Origin: Microlunatus phosphovorus NM-1
GTDB lineage: Bacteria; Actinomycetota; Actinomycetes; Propionibacteriales; Propionibacteriaceae
Direction of reading: 5' to 3'
Length of the DNA stretch: 64,000 nt
Assembly (NCBI RefSeq): GCF_000270245.1
Contig: NC_015635.1
Location: 5,022,001-5,086,000 of the forward strand
In this document: positions 18,058 through 26,374 of the stretch, piece by piece
Layout: each line of letters opens with the position of its first letter
Position numbering within the stretch: position 1 is the first letter of the stretch
The notes under the pieces: generated by a model
Told to the model about the DNA's origin: nothing
Seen by the model: only the letters and a program-made list of their open reading frames with translations
Database searches by the model: none
Position numbers and translations under genes: made by a program

Positions 18058-19296
18058 TCAGCTCCTGGTCTTAGCTCGGGCCGACAGCGAGGTGACAGCA
18101 GCGCCATCGCGGTCGGGGTCCTGGTCATGGTCTTGTTCGGAATCGTGGTCGTGCTGGGCAGGCAATCGCAGGGTGAAGGTGGAACCCTGTCCCAGCTGGC
18201 TCCAGACGGCAACGTCGCCGTGATGGACTGCGGCAATGTGCTTGACGATCGACAGGCCGAGCCCGCTGCCCCCGTTGGCGCGGCTCCGGGCGTAGTCGAC
18301 GCGGTAGAAACGCTCGAAGATCCGCTCGAGTTGGTCGGTCGGGATGCCGATGCCATTGTCAGACACAGTGATGGCGACATAGTCGTCGTCGCGTACCTGA
18401 CGGCGAGCAGCGACGACCACCCGGGCACCGGGGTCGGAGTAGACCAGGGCGTTCTCGACCAAATTGCCGATCGCTGTGGTGAGTTGCTGCTGATCGCCCA
18501 TCACCTGCAGGCCGTTCTCCCCGGCGACGGTGATCGTGACCTCGCGCTCCTCGGCGTCAACCCGACATCGGTCGACGGCCTCGATCAGCACGTCATCGAT
18601 CTCCACCGTGTCTGCGCGGCCCATCGGGTCGGTCGCCTGCAGTCGGGAAAGGTCGATGATCTGGCTCACCAGATCGGCAAGCCGGGTCGACTCGATGCCC
18701 ATCCGAGCCGCGAACCGGCGTACCGCCTCGGGGTCATCGGCAGCCTCCTCGACTGCTTCGGCCAGCAGCGAGACGGCTCCGATCGGCGTCTTCAGTTCAT
18801 GGCTCACGTTCGCGACGAAGTCCCGACGGATAGCTTCCACCCGACGCGCGTCGGTCAGGTCGTCGGCGAGCACCACGACCAGGCCACCAGACATCGGAGC
18901 CACTCGGACCCCGAGCAGCAGGTCCGCATCGCTTCGACCGGAACCGCCGCGGCTGACGTTCACCTCTTCGCTCAGCATCCGGTCCTCGCGCCGGCACAGC
19001 CGGACCATCTCCAGCACTTGGGCGATGACGACCCGGGAGCCCCGGGTCAGGCCCAGCTTGAGCGCCAACGGAGTCGACTCCAGCACTTCGTCGTGCGGGC
19101 CGACGACGACCCCTGCCGAGCGGATCACCGCCAGCACCTGGCTGGTGCCCTCAGGCACGACGACGGCCGGGCGATGCTGGGGCGCGACCAACTGGTCAAC
19201 CTGCCGGTCTCGCCGCCGGTGCGCCGAGATCAGCAGCCCGAGCAGCACGCCCAGGAGCAGGCAGGCAGCGCCGAGCAGCCCAGCAACCCAGTTCAC
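18058..19296 (-). CDS. senX3: Phosphate-response sensor histidine kinase (SenX3/PhoR type)
   Basis: 412 aa: one or two N-terminal helices (LLGAACLLLGVLLGLLI), a PAS-like segment, then HisKA with phospho-acceptor FVANVSHELKTPIGA and HATPase (NLVENALVYSD, VSDNGIGIPTDQLERIFERFYRVD, GSGLGLSIVKHI). The acidic C-terminal tail is rich in Asp/His (QHDHDSEQDHDQDPDRD). The GTG at 19296 is 7 nt after TAGTAT on the minus strand, suggesting a leaderless mRNA. It is the upstream partner of regX3. With few periplasmic residues it probably senses via the Pst/PhoU complex, as in other SenX3/PhoR kinases. Confidence 0.92.
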   Translation of the reverse strand: MNWVAGLLGAACLLLGVLLGLLISAHRRRDRQVDQLVAPQHRPAVVVPEGTSQVLAVIRSAGVVVGPHDEVLESTPLALKLGLTRGSRVVIAQVLEMVRLCRREDRMLSEEVNVSRGGSGRSDADLLLGVRVAPMSGGLVVVLADDLTDARRVEAIRRDFVANVSHELKTPIGAVSLLAEAVEEAADDPEAVRRFAARMGIESTRLADLVSQIIDLSRLQATDPMGRADTVEIDDVLIEAVDRCRVDAEEREVTITVAGENGLQVMGDQQQLTTAIGNLVENALVYSDPGARVVVAARRQVRDDDYVAITVSDNGIGIPTDQLERIFERFYRVDYARSRANGGSGLGLSIVKHIAAVHHGDVAVWSQLGQGSTFTLRLPAQHDHDSEQDHDQDPDRDGAAVTSLSARAKTRS

Positions 19297-19379
19297 AGTC
19301 GCGATACTAGGTCGTAAGCCCGCCTCAAGTTGCCGCTCATGGGGTCGCCACACGCAGCTACAGGGAGGGTTCGGGCTGA

Positions 19380-19435
19380 GTTCACCCCTCGTTCACATCC
19401 GAACTTCGCCAGCCGGTCCATTTCGGGCATAGGCT
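19380..19435 (+). promoter_or_regulatory. PHO box and -10 of phoU
   Basis: Two 11-bp direct repeats, GTTCACCCCTC (19380-19390) and GTTCACATCCG (19391-19401), match the actinobacterial PHO box, with a weaker third unit AACTTCGCCAG following. TAGGCT (19430-19435) is the probable -10, about 28 bp after the second repeat. It lies between divergent senX3 and phoU and could serve both. Confidence 0.82.
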
Positions 19436-19473
19436 CGAAGTCGAGCTTTTCTGATCAATCCCGAGGAATCCCC

Positions 19474-20139
19474 ATGCGCGACAGCTACCACGACCAGCTC
19501 GACGACATCCTGGCGGATCTGGTGCACATGTGTCAGAAGGTGGCGATCGCCGTCCGATCGAGCACCAGCGCTCTGCTGGACGCCGATATCCATCTCGCCG
19601 AGCAGGTCATCGGCGACGACACCGAGCTCGATCGGATGCAGGCCGACATCGAGGAGCGCGCCTTCACCTTGCTGGCTCGGCAGTCCCCGGTCGCCGGCGA
19701 ACTCCGTACGGTGGTGGCGTCGTTGCGGATGGTCACCGAGCTCGAACGGATGGGAGACCTGGCCGCCCACGTGGCCAAGATCGCGCGGCTGCGTTATCCG
19801 GAGGTCGCCGTGCCGGAGTTGTTGCGGCCCAACTTCGTCCGAATGGGCGATGTCGCTGAGAAGATGGTGGTGACCGCCGGCCACACCCTCAGCAGTCGCA
19901 GCATCGAGAGCGCCGAGGACCTGCGCTCACGCGACGAGGAGATGGACGACCTGCGTTCCAGCCAGTTCCGAGTGATGCTGGGAGACGGCTGGGAATACGG
20001 CGTGGAGGCCGCCGTCGACGTGGCCCTGCTCGGCCGCTACTACGAGCGGATCGCCGATCACGCGGCCTCGATGGGCCGCCGGATCATCTATGTGGTGACC
20101 GGCGAGTTCCCCGAGACCGAATACTGGCCGCAACCCTGA
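19474..20139 (+). CDS. phoU: Phosphate transport regulator PhoU
   Basis: 221-aa all-helical protein made of two PhoU repeats of three helices each. Metal-binding style acidic segments E/DxxxD are visible (ELDRMQADIEERAF and the second repeat DLRSRDEEMDDLR). It couples the Pst transporter to the sensor kinase and prevents the phosphate-starvation response when phosphate is plentiful. The start M-R-D-S-Y-H-D-Q-L was chosen because it opens the first PhoU helix and follows CCGAGGAA. It is divergent from senX3-regX3; its Pst partners are 33 kb away in this window. Confidence 0.95.
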   Translation: MRDSYHDQLDDILADLVHMCQKVAIAVRSSTSALLDADIHLAEQVIGDDTELDRMQADIEERAFTLLARQSPVAGELRTVVASLRMVTELERMGDLAAHVAKIARLRYPEVAVPELLRPNFVRMGDVAEKMVVTAGHTLSSRSIESAEDLRSRDEEMDDLRSSQFRVMLGDGWEYGVEAAVDVALLGRYYERIADHAASMGRRIIYVVTGEFPETEYWPQP

Positions 20140-20204
20140 CGCATGCTGGTCGCCCCGAGTTCTGGCGGAGTCCCGCTGGGCACGACCAGCCGTGGCTCGG
20201 CGTC

Positions 20205-20935
20205 CCAACCTCGACTTCGCACCAATTCCGTCTTCTTCGCACCAGGCGTGCTTGGTGCGCAGTCCCACCAGCTGGTGCGAAGTGGGGATCGGGGTGGTGT
20301 GACCTGAGGTCGCCGGTCCGGCTGGCGCCGCCGGGCCAGAGATGTACGCGGCTCTGACGGGATGCTGAGTCGTTTCGCGCCGCGGGGCCACCGACGACCA
20401 GCAGTTGCGCGTACGCGGCCGTACGTTTTGCGCCGCGGGGCCACGGACGACCGCTGACCGGGCCTGCACGGCGTACCTCTCGCGCCACCGGGCCACAAAC
20501 GACCGTCGACCAGGCGCGCACGGCGTACCTCTCGCGCCACCGGGCCACAAACGACCGTCGACCAGGCGCGCACGGCGTACCTCTCGTGCCGCCGGGCCAC
20601 GGACGACCGTCGACCAGGCGCGCACGACGCACCTCTCGCGCCGCCGGGCCACAGATCAGCGCCGGAGCGGCGACTTCTGGCTCTGTCAGGTGGGATCGCT
20701 GATCGAGAAGGAGGCAAGGCACCTGTTCACGGCCGAAACAGGTGCCAAACCTCCTTCTCGCGAGGACCTGCGCCGAAGGCGTGGGCCGAAAGGGACCTAC
20801 ATGCACCCGCCTCCACCGCCGAAATCCCGCATCGACTTCGCACCAATTACGTCTTCTTCGCACCAGGCGTGCTTGGGGCGCAGTCGCACCAGCTGGTGCG
20901 AAGTCGGAATCGGGGCAGGTCAGCTGATGCGAAGT
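20205..20935 (+). repeat. Composite non-coding repeat element, copy 1
   Basis: About 730 bp without a believable gene. Order: a 70-bp hairpin unit (ACTTCGCACCA 20214-20224 with TGGTGCGAAGT 20273-20283); a linker; an array of 52-bp units (about 20372-20660); a nested hairpin with outer arms CGAGAAGGAGG/CCTCCTTCTCG and inner arms GGCACCTGTT (20718-20727) and AACAGGTGCC (20737-20746); then a second copy of the terminal hairpin (CGACTTCGCACCA 20833-20845 with TGGTGCGAAGTCG 20894-20906). The whole arrangement recurs inverted at 38157-38808. Long open frames here shift phase with each 52-bp unit, so they are not proteins. Confidence 0.82.
20372..20660 (+). repeat. 52-bp tandem array (family D), locus 1
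   Basis: About five and a half units of 52 bp. A typical unit reads CGTACCTCTCGCGCCACCGG, then GCCACAAACGACCGTCGACC, then AGGCGCGCACGG. Two consecutive units are identical and the outer ones diverge. On the minus strand the shared core is GGCCCGGTGGCGCGAGAGGT. A period of 52 is not a multiple of 3. Confidence 0.88.
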
Positions 20936-20951
20936 CGGGTCAGGATCACTC

Positions 20952-21704
20952 CTACTTCTTCTTACCTTGGTTCTTGACCGCTTCGATAGCCGCTGCGGCG
21001 GCGTTCGGGTCGAGGTAACGCCCACCGACGGTGACCGGGGTGAAGTCGTCGTTCAGCTCGTAGAGCAGCGGGATGCCGGTGGGGATGTTGAGCCCGACGA
21101 CCTCGGCGTCGCCCATCTTGTCGAGGTGCTTGACGATCGCCCGGAGCGAGTTGCCGTGCGCCACGACCAACACGACCTTGCCGGCGGCCAGGTCCGGGAC
21201 GATCTCGTCGTACCAGTACGGCAGCGCCCGCTCCAGCACGTCCTTCAGGCACTCGGTCTGTGGCCGCAGCTCCGGCGGCATGCCGGCGTACCGCGGGTCG
21301 TGAAAGTTGGAGAACTCGCTGTCGTTGTCGATAGCGGGCGGCGGGGTGTCGTACGAGCGGCGCCAGAGCATGAACTGCTCCTCACCGAACTCGGCAAGCG
21401 TCGCGGCCTTGTCCTTGCCCTGCAGCGCACCGTAATGCCGCTCGTTCAGCCGCCAGTGCCGCTTGGTCGGGATCCAGTGCCGGTCGGCGACCTCGAGAGA
21501 GATCTGGGAGGTACGGATGGCGCGCTTGAGCAGCGAGGTGTGCAGCACGTCGGGGAGCAGGTCGTTCTCGACCAGCAGCTCACCGCCATGCTTGGCCTCG
21601 GCCTCGCCCTTCGCGGTGAGGTCGACGTCCACCCAGCCGGTGAACTGGTTGGTGGCGTTCCATTCGCTCTCGCCGTGGCGAAGCAGGATCAAGGTTGCAG
21701 ACAC
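20952..21704 (-). CDS. gpmA: 2,3-bisphosphoglycerate-dependent phosphoglycerate mutase
   Basis: Glycolytic/gluconeogenic enzyme interconverting 3- and 2-phosphoglycerate through a phosphohistidine. 250 aa, the normal length. The catalytic His is in [27 protein letters not shown] and [17 protein letters not shown] supply the other active-site residues. The GTG at 21704 lies 7 nt after TAGAGT (21712-21717 on the minus strand), the leaderless layout, and makes the protein begin just before the RHG motif as in the family. It stands alone downstream of amylosucrase on the same strand, with 119 bp between. Confidence 0.95.
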   Translation of the reverse strand: MSATLILLRHGESEWNATNQFTGWVDVDLTAKGEAEAKHGGELLVENDLLPDVLHTSLLKRAIRTSQISLEVADRHWIPTKRHWRLNERHYGALQGKDKAATLAEFGEEQFMLWRRSYDTPPPAIDNDSEFSNFHDPRYAGMPPELRPQTECLKDVLERALPYWYDEIVPDLAAGKVVLVVAHGNSLRAIVKHLDKMGDAEVVGLNIPTGIPLLYELNDDFTPVTVGGRYLDPNAAAAAIEAVKNQGKKK

Positions 21705-21823
21705 GTTCCGCACTCTAGTGGCGCACTGCCCAAGTTCTGGAGCAAGACCCACGTGAGATGTCGATGGCGGTGTAAAAGTCGGGGTTAGTTGAATCAGGCA
21801 CCGGCGACTTGGGCTCGTTCCTG

Positions 21824-23725
21824 TCAGGCCGGTTGAACCAGCCAGCGCGCTTGATAGGGCTTGAGGATGATCTCGCGGTCGGTCAGTGGGCTCTCGCCGG
21901 TGAGCGCATCGACCGCCCAGTTGCCCAGCGAGACCACCCATCGCGGCAGCCGCTGTGGTTCCGGGGTCACGTTGTAGATGCCCACCATGTTCTGGGTGGC
22001 CGCACGACGCTGGAACACCAGCACCGCCGGATTGACCGGGTCCATCACCTCGGTCTCCACTGCGGCATCCATGCTCGCCAGCCCCGACCGGACCGACGCC
22101 GCATGCCGCAGCCCGTGCCAGACCCGATGCTCCACGGTTCCTTCGACGTGCCGGCGCTCAGCCGCTGTCCAGTCCATCGGCGGCCGATGGACCCAGCGGT
22201 TGTCATCGGCATGCGCGGGGTCGTCGACATAGTCGTAGTCGTTGCGCAGCGCCAGTTCGTCACCCATGTAGACCAGCGGCAGCCCGCCGAACCCGTACAC
22301 GATCTGGTACGCGAGCAGCAGTCGCCGGATCGCCAGGTCGAGGTGGGTCTCGTCACCGCTGGCCAGTGCCGCCTCGATGCCGATCAGCGATGCCGCAGTG
22401 CCACTGATCCGCCGATCACCGGTGGCGAGGTTCTCTTGGAACACCAGACCGCGCGCGTCGCTCATCGGATAGCTGCCGGCATAGAAATCCGACAGGAACC
22501 GGCGATGCTCGAAGCCGTCCAGCCCGACCGCGGCGGCATCGTCGTCATCGATCGCCCAGCCGATGTCGTCGTGACAGCGCAGATAGGTGCCCCACACCGT
22601 GCTCGGCGGCTTGGCCGGGAACCGATTGAGCGCGGTACACAGCAGTCGGGTGTCCTTGGCCGCCAAGGTGGACCAGATCTGCACCATCAACGAGTTCTGG
22701 TACGCCAGATCGCAGACCCGTCCGGCATGCTTGCCGACGCCGAGGTACGCCGGCAGATCGGTCGGACCGACGATCGCCTCGGCCTTGAAGATCAGGGCGG
22801 GCGCCGCAATCCGAGCGATCGCGCGCAATGCCTGGGTGATCGCGTGCACCTCCGGCTGGTTCTGGCAGCTGGTGCCGAGCCGTTTGACGATGAAGGCGAT
22901 GGCATCCAGCCGGATGCATTCCACCCCGAGGTTCGCCAACCAGCAGATGATGTCGGCGAACTCGAAGAACACCTCGGGATTGCGCCAGTTGAGGTCCCAC
23001 TGCCAGGTGTTGAACGTCGTCCACACCCAGGACTGCGATTCGTCGTCGAAGGTGAAATTGCCGGGTGCGAAGTCAGGAAAGACCTCCGGCAGCGTGCGCT
23101 CGTACGCGTTGGGGATATCCCGATCGGCGAACATGAAGAAGTAGTCGCGATAGTAGTGATCACCGCCGGCTGCCGCCCGCGCCCAATCGTGCTCCATGGC
23201 AACGTGGTTCAAGACCAGGTCGACGGTCAGCGAGATGCCGACCCGACGCAGCGCGGTCGCCAGCTCACGCAGGTCGTCGATGCTCCCGAGATCCTCGCGG
23301 ACGGCCCGATAGTCCATCACCGCATACCCGCCGTCATTGGGACCGGGACGGGGTTTCAGCAGGGGCATCAGATGCAGATAGGTGACGCCGAGCTCAGCCA
23401 GGTAGTCGACCTTGTCGATCACCCCGCGCAGCCCACCGGCGAACAGATCGGCGTACGCGGCATAGCCGAGCATCCGCGGATGCTGATACCACTGCGGGTC
23501 GGCATGTCGACGCAGGTCGAGCAGCCGCAGATCCTCGGGCCGTCGTCGGAAGCTGCTGGCGGCGATCTCGACGGCCCGCTGGGCCATCTCGACCGCGTGC
23601 TCCGGATAGGCGCCTGTGAGACCCGCAAGCAGGTCCGGCCAGTAGCGCTGCAGCCTGGCGGCGAACACCACCTGGTCGTGGGCCGGCTCTCCGTCGAGCA
23701 GCCCGGCGGCATCAGGAATTGTCAT
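21824..23725 (-). CDS. Amylosucrase (GH13)
   Basis: 633-aa GH13 enzyme of the amylosucrase type, using sucrose to build alpha-1,4-glucan with release of fructose. An all-helical N-terminal domain is followed by the barrel: [33 protein letters not shown], nucleophile Asp in IRLDAIAFI, acid/base Glu in IFKAEAIVG and the third acid in [24 protein letters not shown] and YMGDELAL are also typical. The ATG at 23725 is 8 nt after TAGGGT. Cytosolic, no signal peptide. It fits with the GH65 phosphorylase and sugar importer nearby as part of alpha-glucan metabolism; a related sucrose hydrolase is the alternative. Confidence 0.88.
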   Translation of the reverse strand: MTIPDAAGLLDGEPAHDQVVFAARLQRYWPDLLAGLTGAYPEHAVEMAQRAVEIAASSFRRRPEDLRLLDLRRHADPQWYQHPRMLGYAAYADLFAGGLRGVIDKVDYLAELGVTYLHLMPLLKPRPGPNDGGYAVMDYRAVREDLGSIDDLRELATALRRVGISLTVDLVLNHVAMEHDWARAAAGGDHYYRDYFFMFADRDIPNAYERTLPEVFPDFAPGNFTFDDESQSWVWTTFNTWQWDLNWRNPEVFFEFADIICWLANLGVECIRLDAIAFIVKRLGTSCQNQPEVHAITQALRAIARIAAPALIFKAEAIVGPTDLPAYLGVGKHAGRVCDLAYQNSLMVQIWSTLAAKDTRLLCTALNRFPAKPPSTVWGTYLRCHDDIGWAIDDDDAAAVGLDGFEHRRFLSDFYAGSYPMSDARGLVFQENLATGDRRISGTAASLIGIEAALASGDETHLDLAIRRLLLAYQIVYGFGGLPLVYMGDELALRNDYDYVDDPAHADDNRWVHRPPMDWTAAERRHVEGTVEHRVWHGLRHAASVRSGLASMDAAVETEVMDPVNPAVLVFQRRAATQNMVGIYNVTPEPQRLPRWVVSLGNWAVDALTGESPLTDREIILKPYQARWLVQPA

Positions 23726-23859
23726 TGCGATTCACCCTAGTGGGACGGTTACTCTCTGGGTCGCATTCATGGGCAGGACTGGCAATCTATGGGCAGGACT
23801 GGCGCGGGCGGAAGTCCGGCCCGATCATAGTGACCGTTGCGTGACCATCGGGGTACGCC

Positions 23860-24705
23860 ATGAGCCGGATCGAGACGGTGCCAGCGCAGGCTGCGGATGT
23901 GAGACGGTCAGCACGCCGACCCCACCACGCCCGCGCCCTGATCGTGTTCGTCGGGATCCCCACCATCGTCGCGCTCGTCATCGTCGCGATCCTCGGCACC
24001 GCCGGAATCCCGTCCCTGACTGCCGGCTCCCGCGCGGACGCCGAGCACTACTACGGCACGGATCCGACGGCGCTGGCACTGGCCACGGCCGTCACCGCCG
24101 GAGACCATGACCGGATCGTCGAGCTGGTCGAGGCCGGGGCCGATCCCGATGCAGTGGGAACGGACTACATCACCATGGCCCAGTGGGCCATCGAGTCCGG
24201 CAGTCCCGACGGTCTCGAGGCGCTGCTCGAAGCGGGCGCGTTGCGCGACCGGCTGGGCCGGGCCGGGCGCGCGCCCCTGCACGACGCCGCACGCCAATCC
24301 GATCCGCGGTATGCCCGGATCCTGCTGACAGCCGGGGCCGACCCGGACGTCCGGGTGGCGTACTCCGATACCACCGCACTGCGCGAGGCGTGCCTGGCGG
24401 CGCACGCAGCGACGTTCGAGGCCCTGGTCGCGGGTGGGGCCGACGTCGAGGCGAGGGACCGCGCAGGTGACCGTGCCCTGCACATCTGTGCCCGCGCCGG
24501 CACCGGTGCGCTGGTGTTGCGACTGCTCGAACTCGGTGCCGATCCGACGGCCCGCAACGTCGCCGGCAACACGTTCCAGGATTACTACTTCTCCTTCGAC
24601 GACTCCCTGCTCAGCTGGGCTGCGCACCGCCAGCATCTTCAGACCGCAGCCTGGCTGCAGGAGCACCGTGTTCCGCTGGTGCCCCGCGCGGAGCGCTATC
24701 GCTGA
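23860..24705 (+). CDS. Membrane-anchored ankyrin-repeat protein
   Basis: 281 aa: a basic cytoplasmic stretch, one membrane helix (ALIVFVGIPTIVALVIVAILG, about residues 26-46), then ankyrin-like repeats on the outside. Repeats are recognisable at DHDRIVELVEAGADPDAV, SPDGLEALLEAGALRDRLGRAGRAPLHDAA, YARILLTAGADPDVRV, FEALVAGGADVEARDRAGDRALHICA and LVLRLLELGADPTARNVAGN. Ankyrin repeats bind other proteins; the partner is unknown. Its last 10 bp overlap the 3' end of the convergent GTPase gene. Upstream, ATGGGCAGGACTGGC is repeated at 23768 and 23789. Confidence 0.75.
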   Translation: MSRIETVPAQAADVRRSARRPHHARALIVFVGIPTIVALVIVAILGTAGIPSLTAGSRADAEHYYGTDPTALALATAVTAGDHDRIVELVEAGADPDAVGTDYITMAQWAIESGSPDGLEALLEAGALRDRLGRAGRAPLHDAARQSDPRYARILLTAGADPDVRVAYSDTTALREACLAAHAATFEALVAGGADVEARDRAGDRALHICARAGTGALVLRLLELGADPTARNVAGNTFQDYYFSFDDSLLSWAAHRQHLQTAAWLQEHRVPLVPRAERYR

Positions 24706-25847
24706 GCCGCGCCGGTCGAGGCCTTCGAGCCCGCGCCTTTGCCGAGCCGCTTCTTGAACTCGGCCAGGAACGCCTCACGCAGTTGCTCGTTGTCCAAGGC
24801 TCCATCCAGCCCACCGAGCTTGCCGGCATGGACCTGCTGGCACACCTTCAGCCAGGCCTGACCCATCGCGTACGTGAAGGTGCTGGCCACCCCGGCGCCG
24901 ATCGCTCCACCGATCACGGTGCCCGCACCCGGCACGAGCTTCAACAGTCCGGTGAAGGTGGCCCGGCCGACCTGAGTGGCGGCGGTCGTGGAGACGATGG
25001 CCATCAGGGCCGCCCGGTCGAACTTGATCTTGTAGAGATGCGCGATCTTGGCCATCATGCCGAGCTGGATCGGCACCAGCAGGGTGGCGTCCGAGAACGG
25101 GATCGGGATGGCAGCGGCCGCGCCGGCACTGGCGACGGCGGCCCCGATCACCTTCTGCGCTTCGCTGGTCTTGCGGGAAAGATCGATCTCCTGCGCCGCG
25201 GTGAGGGCTCCGTGCACGCCTTCCGGCGCGCAACGAAAGGTGGCATCGAGGACTTCCTGCAGGCCGTACGCCGCCTGGCCCGCGAACTCGTCCGCCTTGG
25301 CGAAGGTGAAGTAGGGCCGACCATTCTCGATCGGCAGGTTCTTGGCGATTACCTGTTGCGCCAACGCGATCGCGTCCGGGTGGTACTGCCCGTTACGGAA
25401 CGGCACCTGGGTGAACACCATGATCACCGGCAACCCGAACTCATCGAGCCGGCGGACGAACTCTGCCTCGGACTCCTCGAACCGCCGATCCATGCCACGA
25501 ACGCAGTACCAGGCGACATGGATCTGCTCCGACAACGGCAGCTTACGGCTCTCTTTGATCACCTTGTCCAGGTCGCGCAGGATCTCCCGGTCGTCCTTGC
25601 CGATCTCCAGGCCCTGAGTGTCGACCAGACCGAGGTGACCGATCTTGTCCAGATAGAGATGGCTGCCCTTGGTCACCGGCTCGCCGATCCCGGTGCGCGC
25701 GACCTCCTCGCCGAAGATCGCGTTGACCAGCGTCGACTTGCCGACGCCGGTCTTGCCGAACAGAACCAGGTTGAACCGCCCCAGCGACTCGTTCTGCCGT
25801 TCGTACTCGCCGCGGAACGACTCGTTGAACGCGTCTTCGACAGCCAT
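24696..25847 (-). CDS. GTPase with C-terminal DUF697-like membrane domain
   Basis: 383 aa. The N-terminal Era-like G domain has G1 LFGKTGVGKSTLVN, G3 LVDTQG, a G4-like segment VIMVFTQ (an atypical TQ in place of NKxD) and a G5 region. A C-terminal region with Gly/Ala-rich hydrophobic helices follows (VASAGAAAAIPIPFSDATLLVPIQ and GLLKLVPGAGTVIGGAIGAGVASTF), as in YcjF/DUF697 proteins. Probably a membrane-interacting stress GTPase; its role is unknown. Start M-A-V-E-D-A-F follows GTGGGAAG. The atypical G4 motif weakens guanine specificity and is worth noting. Confidence 0.8.
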   Translation of the reverse strand: MAVEDAFNESFRGEYERQNESLGRFNLVLFGKTGVGKSTLVNAIFGEEVARTGIGEPVTKGSHLYLDKIGHLGLVDTQGLEIGKDDREILRDLDKVIKESRKLPLSEQIHVAWYCVRGMDRRFEESEAEFVRRLDEFGLPVIMVFTQVPFRNGQYHPDAIALAQQVIAKNLPIENGRPYFTFAKADEFAGQAAYGLQEVLDATFRCAPEGVHGALTAAQEIDLSRKTSEAQKVIGAAVASAGAAAAIPIPFSDATLLVPIQLGMMAKIAHLYKIKFDRAALMAIVSTTAATQVGRATFTGLLKLVPGAGTVIGGAIGAGVASTFTYAMGQAWLKVCQQVHAGKLGGLDGALDNEQLREAFLAEFKKRLGKGAGSKASTGAAQR

Positions 25848-25949
25848 GCTTCCCACTCTCGTTCGGGACCCGGGCCGGTGTGCTGGACCCGCAGCCAGCG
25901 TACGGGTGGGTCCAGACCGCACAGCTCAGGTAGATCCCCGACCGTCACA

Positions 25950-26221
25950 CTGTTTTGCGGAAGACACCGCGCCGGGTCACCGAAGTCGTCGGCCATCGCA
26001 TCGCGGTGCCGCCAGACACGGATGAGATCGAGAGTGATCAACACGAGGTAGGCGCCGACGGCGATCAACAGCAGACCTGCGGAGAGCGTGTGCTGCCCGG
26101 CGTCGTTCACCGCCACCGACACGATCCCGGTGGCCATCACCAGCGCGAAATAGCCGGGTACCAGTCCCCGGATCGCGTGGTCGGACCGACCGGCCAGGGC
26201 GAGCGCCTCCTCTCTCGGCAT
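25950..26221 (-). pseudogene. Truncated TDT-family (tellurite resistance/C4-dicarboxylate) transporter remnant
   Basis: From the ATG at 26221 the frame reads like the first 85-90 residues of a TehA/Mae1-type transporter: RGLVPGYFALVMATGIVSVA (first helix), then SAGLLLIAVGAYLVLITLDLIRVWRH and DDFGDPARC. After the DPxR motif the similarity stops; the remainder reads into unrelated sequence upstream of the GTPase gene. The family normally has about ten helices and 320-350 aa, so three quarters are missing. Interpreted as a decayed gene fragment; family assignment is from memory of the N-terminal pattern. Confidence 0.6.
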
Positions 26222-26374
26222 TCTCGACCACGTCCTTGCGCACGCGAGTTTGGGTGTCGCCGGTGACCTGCCCGTAGAATCGCAGGGTTGCCCATCGGTC
26301 GGCCGCAGTCCCACCAGTCCGGCACCACTGCGCTTCGCAGGAACGACCCAGCACGTCCATCAGAGAGTTTCACG

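Noticed and set aside
20084-21025. Long minus-strand open frame of 313 codons over the repeat region upstream of gpmA, Arg/Pro/Gly-rich.
   Set aside because: It spans the 52-bp array; 52 is not a multiple of 3 so each unit is read in a different phase. Composition is typical of a GC-rich spurious frame and no start signal was found.
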